From Physcia stellaris (Eukaryota; Ascomycota; Lecanoromycetes; Caliciales; Physciaceae), in the NCBI GenBank assembly GCA_018902385.1, contig JABSSW010000064.1, forward strand, positions 1 to 64,000: DNA of 64,000 bases. The letters are read 5' to 3'. Below, piece by piece: positions 55,740 through 64,000 of the stretch (the stretch's first letter is position 1; the number at the start of each line of letters is the position of its first letter). The notes under the pieces were generated by a model, which saw only the letters and a list, made by a program, of their open reading frames with translations, did not search any database and was not told the origin of the DNA. Position numbers and translations under genes: made by a program.

Positions 55740-58700
55740 TTTATTGAAAAATTTATGAGTGATTATCATTTCATTGTTTTGAATTTCGTTATTCTTGTAA
55801 CATACATGCAGATGAAACACAAAAAATGTGCGAATGTCAAAACATTAATTTCAACAAAAACGCATTAATTTTGTTTTCGTCAAATTATATCAATTGAATT
55901 TTGATTGCAACACATTTGCGAAAATTGTATTTTTAACATTTTTTTACAACAATCGTTTGTGTTTTTTGTTTTGTATTTTAACGAATTCAATTTGAAATTT
56001 TCGTGCAAATTTTTTCAACGCGACGAATTTTGAAATTTTTTCAACGATGTGATTTTTCAACGATACGTAATTTAGAACTTTTTCAACGATATGTTGTTTA
56101 AAATTTTCGAACAAACTTTTTCGATGACGTAAATTTTGTAAAATTAAATCATACATCGATGCGAAGATTGCAAAAACGAACGAATCGAAATTCGATTATT
56201 TGTTGACGTTAAAATGTGACGTAAAATCGAAATGTAAAACGTGCGATCGAACATTTGAAAAATTGCGACGTTCTGAATTTTTTCATGAAATAAAACATCG
56301 ATGTGAAATTCGATATTTAAAATTGAATAAAAAATACATCATGAAACAAATATCAATTGTTTGAATTTTGCGATAACGAACGAGAATGCGAATCACATCA
56401 TGTAACATCATTGTGTTTCAAAATTTTCAAATATTTTTTGCGACATCAATGAATCGATATTTATGCGATTTGACTGTAAAAAGTTCATAAAATATGTCGA
56501 CGAAATGCGCAAAACTGAAAACGATCGAAAAATCGATATGAAAAATGATGCATCGAATGCGAACAAATTTTTGCGAACATACATCGATGCGAAAAATGCA
56601 AAATCGAATTTTTTTGATTTGATTAAAATTTGTCAAAAAATCAAATCGATTAATATGCGAAAAAATCAAATATTTTTATTGTTTGTTTTTTTTGATCGAA
56701 TTTCTGTTTTGCAAAATCGAAATGTAATATGATTGCATAATACGTTTTTTCGAAACGATATTATATGATTTCTTGTCATAAAAAACTGTATAATACGTTT
56801 TTTCGAAACGATATTATTCGAACGTAATCGTTATGATTAATACGTTTTTTCGAAATTGTATTGTTTTCGATTGTTTTTGTTCATTTTAACGATTGTATTC
56901 ATTTTTTTTTTCGAATTTATCGAACGATTGAAATTTCATTAAATAATAAAAAATAAAAACGATAATCAATCGTGTTAAATCAAAACGAAACAATCAATAC
57001 AATTAAAAATATATCATTTTTACATTAATGAAATCAAATAAACAAAACATACAACAATTTTTAAAGTTTTTTCAAATCGATCAACGATTAATAAAAAAAA
57101 CGAACGAACAAAACAACAAACAAACAACATGTTTTAATTTTTTCAGAATAATGATTTTTTCGAAAAAAAATCAATACTTTTTCAAAGTAAAATGAAAAAA
57201 AACGAAACGTCAATAACGCATTTTCATGAATATTTCATTGTTTTCAATTCTGAAAACATTTGACATGATTCAATCGATAAATCGATAAATAACAAAACGT
57301 TTTTGACAATGTTTGCAAACAAAAAACGAACGAAAAATTATTGAAAATCGAAAAAAAAACGAAATAAATGAAATCGAATGAAAAATCGAAAATTGACGCG
57401 AAAAATTTTCGCGAACATGTGTTGATTCAAATGTTTCGAATTTGATCGATTTGAAAACAAATAAAATTATCGCATAAAAATATGACGTAATGCGATTTTG
57501 TATGAAATCACATTTGTTTTTGAAATTGTTGTCACGATTGCATTTGTCAAAACTTTTCGAAAAAAACGAACGCATTTGATATCGTTGCAAATCAAATGAA
57601 TTCGACTTTTTAACGAACATGCGATAAAAATTATTCACGATCAAATAAAATTTCGATGATGTAAACGTTCGAAACGAAATAAACGAACAAATAATGTTTG
57701 CATTTTTCGAAAATTTGCACATCGATTTGAATGTCGCAATCGAAAAGTGAAAAAATTTCGATGTCACGATTGATCGTGAGACGATTTTTGTTCAAAATAT
57801 CGATTTTTTTGATGTTTCAATCGACGAAAAATTTGACGAAAAAATAATTAATGATTCGATTATTGATTTCGATAACACGAAAAATAACGAAAAAAATGAC
57901 GAAATGATCGATTGAAACGACGAAACAAACGAAATAAAAAATGAAATCACATATTCAACAAATTGTTAAACAAATTTCGATTTTGATTTTTTTGTATGAC
58001 AAATACGAATATATTCGTGAAATTTGATGTTGTTATCGAATTTGATCGAATGTTTGCAACGTTTGCAAATATATTTTTTTGTTCGTTTTTTGATTAAACG
58101 AATTTTTTTTTTGTTTTGTCAATTGTTACATTTTTTTTTGAATTTGTTCTTGATTTCCAACTCATGCTTTCGTAAATGATAATTTTCTTGTGTTTTTTTC
58201 GCTTGAATGAATCAACTGCATTTCGAAACATTAATTAAATTTGAATTGATATGTTCGTGATACAGCGATCGAAAATTTTGCGTTTTCGAATCATTCGCAT
58301 CGACGCAATTGCAAAAAAAAAATGATCAAAAAAGAAAAGCGAACGACGATTCGAAGATGAAAAATGCGAAATTCGCAAAAATACGAATCGTCATTTTGAT
58401 TGAATAATAAATACATAAATTTCGCGAAAAAATTCGAATAAATATACGCGAACTCGTAAAATAATCGTAAAAAATTTCGATAAATAAACGAATTCGCGAA
58501 AAAATCGTAAAATAATCAAAATGTTCGAAAGTTGATTTGTATCAAAATATTAAATGTTGTTAATGCAATTAAATCAATTTTGATTTGACAAAATTGAATA
58601 TTTTCAATAAAATTGAATATTGTTGAAATATTGCAAATTTTGTTGTATCGTTCGACGATTAAATATTACGTGTTCATGACGTGTTGTAATTGATATTAAA

Positions 58701-58929
58701 TGTAACGAAAATTGTTAATTCGATTTTCATAATTTATTGAAAAAAATCATGAATAATTATCATTTTATTGTTTTGAATTTCGTTATTTTTGTAACATACA
58801 TACAGATGAAACATAAAAAATGTGCGAATGTCAAAACGTTAATTTCAACAAAAACGCATTAATTTGATTTTCGTTAAATTATATCAATTGAATTTTGATT
58901 GCAACATATTTGCGAAAATTGTATTTTCA
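55740..58929 (+). mobile_element. degraded repeat element, left arm of palindrome
   Basis: About 3.2 kb bounded by two direct copies of a roughly 195-base sequence (about 55740-55942 and 58735-58929), as LTR-type elements are, though no reverse-transcriptase or gag signature is recognisable. The interior holds remnants of C2H2-finger-like readings (about 56.2 and 57.3-57.7 kb) and three copies of TAATACGTTTTTTCGAAA at about 56738, 56791 and 56838. It is heavily broken by RIP-like mutation. Family unknown; an old, dead, possibly non-autonomous LTR-like element is the best guess. Confidence 0.5.
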
Positions 58930-61900
58930 ACAATTTTCGCAAATGTGTTGTGCAAATATTGCAATCAGAATTCAATTGATATAATTTGACGAAAAAAAAA
59001 CTAATGCGTTTTTGTTGAAATTAACGTTTTGATATTCGCACATTTTTTGTGTTTTCATCTGCATGTAATTTATTAAAATAACGAAATTCAAAATAATAAA
59101 ATGATAATTATTCATGATTTTTCAATAAATTATAAAAATCGAATTAACAATTTTCGTTATTACATTTAATATCAATTATAACAATAACATGTCAAAACAC
59201 GTTATGAACAATAATAATTAATTGCACGCAATACAACAATGTACACGCAACAATAATCAATTCAATGAAATATTTAATTTAGTCAAATCAAAACGATTTA
59301 ATTGCATCGAGCAATATTCAATATTTTGATTCACACGATCAATACATTCAATATTTTTAATTACGTCGATAACATTTATTTATTCATTTTACGAATTTTT
59401 CGCGAATTTGTTTATTTATCATTCAATCAAATTAACGATTTCAACATTTACATTCGATTTGACGATTATGTCATTTTTATCAAAATTATCAATTTTTTCG
59501 AATTTTGTATCAAAATTGTACGCAAAAATTCGAAAATTGCGTTTTTTATTTTATTTTTTGCGTCATCGTCACGAATAATCGAATTTATTTTTTCGATATT
59601 AAAATTTTCGTTTTTTTCGATTCGTGTATCAGATATCGTATGTAAACATTCAAAAATACATTCATTATTATTTTTATTTTTGCGAAATTTATAATTTTTA
59701 CGAATTTCATATTTTTCATTTTCGAATCGATTTTCGTTTTTTTTTTTGATCGTTTTTTTTTTTGCATTTGCATTTTCGCGAATGTTTCGATAATCAAACA
59801 AAATAATTTTCGATCGATATATTACGAACACATAAATTCGATTTTATCGATTGTTCAAAAATGCAATTAATTCGTTCAAACGAAAAAATATCAAAAAAAT
59901 ATCTTGTGCGAAAACACGAATTGCAAATAAAAAACAAAATCAAACAAAAAACGAAAAAATTATTGAAACAACAAAAAAAAACTCGTTTGATCAAAAAGAA
60001 ATTGAAAAATATATTTGTCGACGTTGCAAAAACAATACGAAATTTAACAACAACATCAAATTTCACGAATATATTCGTATTCGTCATGCAAAAAGTCGAA
60101 ATTTGTTGTTTCATTTGTTTTCGAATCGAATTTTTTTAAATTTTTCGATCGATTATTTTTATCGTTCACGTCATCGAAATTCATATTTTTTTCGATGTTC
60201 GAATCAAAAATTGTACGCGAACGTTCAGAAAATATATTATTTATTTCGTCGATTGCAACATCAAAAAAATCGATATTTTGAACAGAAATCGCATCACGTT
60301 CAGTCATTGCATCGAAATTTTTTCGTTTTTCGATTGCGACATTCAAATCGATGTGCAAATTTTTAAAAAATACAAATATTATTTGTTCGACAATTTCGTT
60401 TCGTTTTTTTATCGAAATTATCGAGATTTTATTTTATCGTGAACGATTTGTTTCACATGTTCGTTGAAAAATCGAATTCGTTTGATTTGCAATCAAGTCA
60501 AAACAAATCGTTATTTTTTCGCAATTTCGACAAATGCAATTTTGTCAACAAATATAATTTCATACAAAATCGCATTACGTCATATTTTCATACAATAATT
60601 TTATTTGTTTTCAAATCGATCAAATTCGAAATATTTGTATCAATTTACGTTTCGATGAAATATTCGATTCGCACGTCATTTTCGCGAATTTTTCGATTTT
60701 TTTTTTTTCGATACGTTTTTTTTTTCCAAAAATTTTTCGTTCGTTTTTTGTTTGCAAACATTGTCAAAAACGTTTCGTTATTTATAAATTTATTGATTGA
60801 ATCACGTCAAATGTTTCAAAATTGAAAACAATAAAATATTTATGAAAATACGTTATTGACGTTTCGTTTTTTTCATTTTATTTTGAAAAATATTGATTTT
60901 TTTGAAATCATTATTTTGAAAAAATTAACATGTTGTTTGTTTGTTTTGTTCGTTCGTTTCTTTTTATTAATCGTTGATTTATTTGAAAAAAACATAAAAA
61001 TTATTGTTTTAATGAATTCGATATTTCGTTTTTTTCGTTTTATTTCGATTTGAAAAAGTTAAAAGTTGTTGTATGTTTTGTTTATTTGTTTATTGTTTCA
61101 CGAATTGATAGAAATTTATTTTTGTTGTTTCGTCTTGATTTAACACGATTGATTAATCGTTTTTATTTTTTATTATTTTTGAAATTTAATCGCTCGATAA
61201 ATACGAAAAAAAAATAAATACAATCGTTAAAATGAACGAAAACAATCGAAAACAATACAATTTCGAAAAAATGTATTAATCAAGACGATTATTTTCGCAA
61301 ATAGTATCGTTTCGAAAAAACGTATTATACAATTTCGTATGACAAAAAATCACATAATATCGTTTCGAAAAAACGTATTATGCAATCATATTACATTTCG
61401 ATTTTGCAAAACAAAAATTCGATTAAAAACAAATAATGTTGAAAATATTTGATTTTTTCGCATATTAATCGATTTGATTTTTTGACAAATTTTAATCAAA
61501 TCAAAAAAATTCGATTTTGCATTTTTTGTATCGATGTATGTTCGATGCATTCGATGCATTATTTTTTTTATCGATTTTTCGATCATTTTCAGTTTTTCGC
61601 ATCGTATCGACATATTTTATGAACTTTTTACAGTCAAATTACATAAAAATCGATTCATTGATGTCGCAAAAAATATTTGAAAATTTTGAAACACAATGAT
61701 GTTATCAAATCATGATGTGATTTGCATTCTCGTCAAAATCGCAACATTCAAACAAAAAATACTTGTTTCATGATGTATCGTTTATTCAATTTCAAATATC
61801 AATTTTCGCATCGATATTTCATTTCATGAAAATTCAAAACACGATTGCAATTTTTCAAATTTTCGATCGCACGTTTTACAATTCGATTTTACGTCATATT

Positions 61901-62370
61901 TGAAATCAATAAATTATCGAATTTCGATTCGTTCGTTTTTGCAATTTTCGCATCGATGTATGATTTAATTTTTTCGAAATTATATCGTTGAAAAAGTCAT
62001 ATCGTTTTGAAAAAATTTCAAAATTTATCGTTTTGAAATAATTTGTACGAAAATTTCAAAACACGCATCGTTGAAAAAAATTTGTACGAAAATTTCAAAT
62101 TAAATTCGTTAAAATACAAATCAAAAAACATAAACGATTGTTGTGAAAAAATGTTAAAATACAATTTTCGCAAAAATGTGTTGTGCAAATGTTACAATCA
62201 AAATTCAATTAATATAATTTGACGAAAAAAAAACTAATACGTTTTTGTTGAAATTAACGTTTTGACATTTGTACATTTTTTGTGTTTTCATTTGCATGTA
62301 ATTTATTAAAATAACGAAATTTAAAACAATAAAATGATAATTATTCATAATTTTTTCAATATAATATCAA
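58930..62370 (-). mobile_element. degraded repeat element, right arm of palindrome (inverted copy)
   Basis: This is the reverse complement of the left arm. The 195-base end sequence appears inverted at about 58930-59130 and 62155-62370, and internal stretches pair in mirrored order (for example about 57.3 with 60.75 kb, 56.2 with 61.93 kb, 58.03 with 60.07 kb). It is about 250 bases longer than the left arm. C2H2-finger-like readings occur at about 60.0-60.1 and 60.72-60.8 kb. Heavily broken, with the same mutational pattern. Confidence 0.5.
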
Positions 62371-63059
62371 AATTTATTTTTTACACGAATTACAATTTGT
62401 CAACATTTTTCATTTTTAAAAAATTATCGAATTTTTTTATCAATTTATTAAAATTAATATTTTTGCATTCGCAATCATATATGTTTTTTAAAATTAAATT
62501 TTTTTATTAACGAATTTTTTTAATCGACAATTAATCGTATCAATATTTTATCGTATCGAAAATGAAAAATGTCGAATTATTTTTGATCGAAAATATATAT
62601 TTTAATAAACGAAATCGTCAAATTTTTAATTGTTTTTATTGTTATTTCGTCGTATTCGTTAACAAATGACATTATATCAATTTTTTGCAAATTTATTTTA
62701 ACGTATATTTTGATTGTTTTTGCATTCAAAATTACAAAAAAAAAATTGAAAAACAAAATTTTTGCAATCGAAATCGATCGAATCGTCAAAAAATATTTTA
62801 ATCGAACGTTATTTCGTTTAATACAAAAACAAAAAAAAATCGTCAAATTCAAACAGAAAAAATTCGTTTAATCAAAAAAACGTGCAAAAAAAAACAACAA
62901 ATTTAAAAACACGTTTCGTCGAAATAACACGTTTCGTTGCAATACGTTTTGCAAAACAAATTCATTTTGTTAAAAAATTTGCAAAGTTTTTGCAATAACA
63001 ACAACAATCGAAAAAATTTGTTAAATCGAAAAAATACATCGAATTAAACAAATTCGCAT

Positions 63060-63640
63060 TGAAAAAAAACGTATAAAAACATTTGCATGCAAACGTTGCA
63101 ATGCGAAATTTTCGAACAATACGAAATTTCATTATTATATCGAAAATTATTATGCGAAAAAGTTTGCAAAATTCGCAACATTTATATTAAACGAATTCGC
63201 AAAAATTATATCGATTACAACATTTGCATTAATAATATTTTTTTATATTTTGAAAACAATGATTACGATATTTACATTTTTTGTAACATTTTTATTATCG
63301 AATGAATTAATATTGTTGTTCACATTATTTGTTAATCATTTAAAATCGATTTTCGATATTTTATTTTTATTAATTTTATTTGTTATATCAATTGCAATAT
63401 CAAAAAAATTAATATTTTGAATCGAAATAATTTTACGTTCAATTATTGTATCGAAATTTTCACGTTTTTCAATTTTTATATCAAAAAATTTATGCAAAAC
63501 GTTGAAAATTGTAACAATTGTTTGTTTGTTTATTTCGTCGTTTAATTTTTTTCAAAAATTAATATCAAAATATTAATATCAAAAATCGTATTTTATTATC
63601 GATGATTTGTTCGAAATATTTGTTAAAAAATGCACGAAAT
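63060..63640 (+). repeat. third partial copy of the degraded element
   Basis: Matches about 59990-60420 in the same orientation. It includes a finger-like reading CKRCNAKFSNNTKFH at about 63.09 kb against CRRCKNNTKFNNNIKFH at about 60.02 kb, and a shared ATATCAAAAAAATTAATATT-type stretch. It continues the family toward the window edge. Confidence 0.5.
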
Positions 63641-64000
63641 TAAATTTATTATACATCAAAAAAATAAATCGTTTTCGAATTTTTTCAATCAAATTAAAAT
63701 TTCGATTTATTTTATGCGTGCAATCAATCAAAACAATTCGATTAATTAAAATTCGAAAACGTTAAATTCGAAAAATTTTTAACAATATACGTTTACGAAA
63801 TCGAATCGTATTAAATTTATTTTCAATAAATAATTTAAAAATCGATTATTTTATTATATAAAATATCGATTTTTTCTCGTCGTTTATTTGTATCAAAAAA
63901 ATCGATTGTTTTAATATACAAATTGTTTTTAATTTTTGATCGTTCATTTTATTTATTTATTTTTCGAATTTTTTAAACATTTTTGTTTCATATTACAATT

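Larger units (their letters stand above)
54649..64000. repeat. AT-rich, mutation-degraded repeat tract
   Basis: Over 9.3 kb to the window edge, A and T make up most bases and no intact gene exists. The remaining C is followed almost only by A or G, and the remaining G is preceded almost only by T or C. Hand counts: in 57001-57300 about 27 CA, 11 CG, 2 CT, 0 CC; in 63301-63600 about 15 CA, 11 CG, 0 CT, 0 CC. This fits heavy C-to-T change at CpT and CpC on both strands (a RIP-like process). The tract is built from several copies of related sequence listed separately. It is probably silent heterochromatin. Confidence 0.85.

Noticed and set aside
54649-64000. many 60-170-codon frames in the AT-rich tail as genes
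   Set aside because: They are Asn/Lys/Phe/Ile-rich readings through mutated repeat DNA, appear in mirrored pairs in both palindrome arms and lack continuous domains.
54649-64000. mitochondrial DNA or a centromere/telomere as the source of the AT-rich tail
   Set aside because: No mitochondrial genes, no telomeric repeats, a direct join to nuclear genes and a repeat-based, strand-symmetric dinucleotide skew; a centromere cannot be excluded but nothing specific supports it.
1-64000. a CRISPR array, operon or secondary-metabolite cluster
   Set aside because: No regular spacer array; genes are intron-containing and on mixed strands; no polyketide synthase, peptide synthetase or terpene synthase is visible.

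Overview
The window reads as nuclear DNA of a filamentous ascomycete (Pezizomycotina). Genes are split by short introns (about 47-165 bases) with GT..AG ends and CTRAY-type branch points. The families are typical of that group: CFEM and hydrophobin-like secreted proteins, F-box, ankyrin and NACHT/WD40 proteins, HET remnants, a CorA-like channel and fungal sugar and amino-acid permeases. The tail is a strongly AT-rich, mutation-degraded repeat tract. A leotiomycete is my guess; the genus is not recognisable. There is no prokaryotic operon logic, no rRNA and no tRNA that I can support.

Layout. 0-8 kb: two F-box-like genes on the minus strand, a PAF-acetylhydrolase-type lipase and an HNH-nuclease-like gene. 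8-24 kb: a hydrophobin-like gene, two larger F-box proteins facing away from each other, a nine-exon amino-acid permease, three more F-box-like paralogues (one truncated) and a 311-bp MITE. 24-36 kb: a pyridoxal-reductase-type aldo/keto reductase with a frame break, a double-CFEM GPI protein, a carboxylesterase, TPR and HET-domain debris and a secreted HExxH protein. 37-46 kb: a six-exon BTB gene, an ankyrin protein and an eleven-exon MFS sugar transporter. 46-54 kb: two more F-box relics, a STAND receptor (RelA/SpoT-NACHT-WD40) and a CorA-like membrane protein. 54.65-64 kb: gene-free AT-rich tract made of degraded repeats arranged as a large palindrome.

How the parts relate. The genes are independent transcription units. 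Themes are cell-surface or secreted proteins, transporters, ubiquitin-adaptor-like proteins (F-box, BTB) and self/non-self type genes (NACHT/WD40, HET, ankyrin), which is an accessory-region profile next to a silenced repeat block.

Most notable: (1) the AT-rich tail has almost no CpT/CpC (or ApG/GpG) while CpA and CpG persist, a mutational context different from classical CpA-directed RIP; (2) an NLR-like gene carries a RelA/SpoT-type nucleotidyltransferase domain as its N-terminal module; (3) a dispersed F-box-like family has an intron directly after, or within 15 bases of, the ATG. All gene models, splice sites and family calls come from reading the sequence by eye; no search was run.
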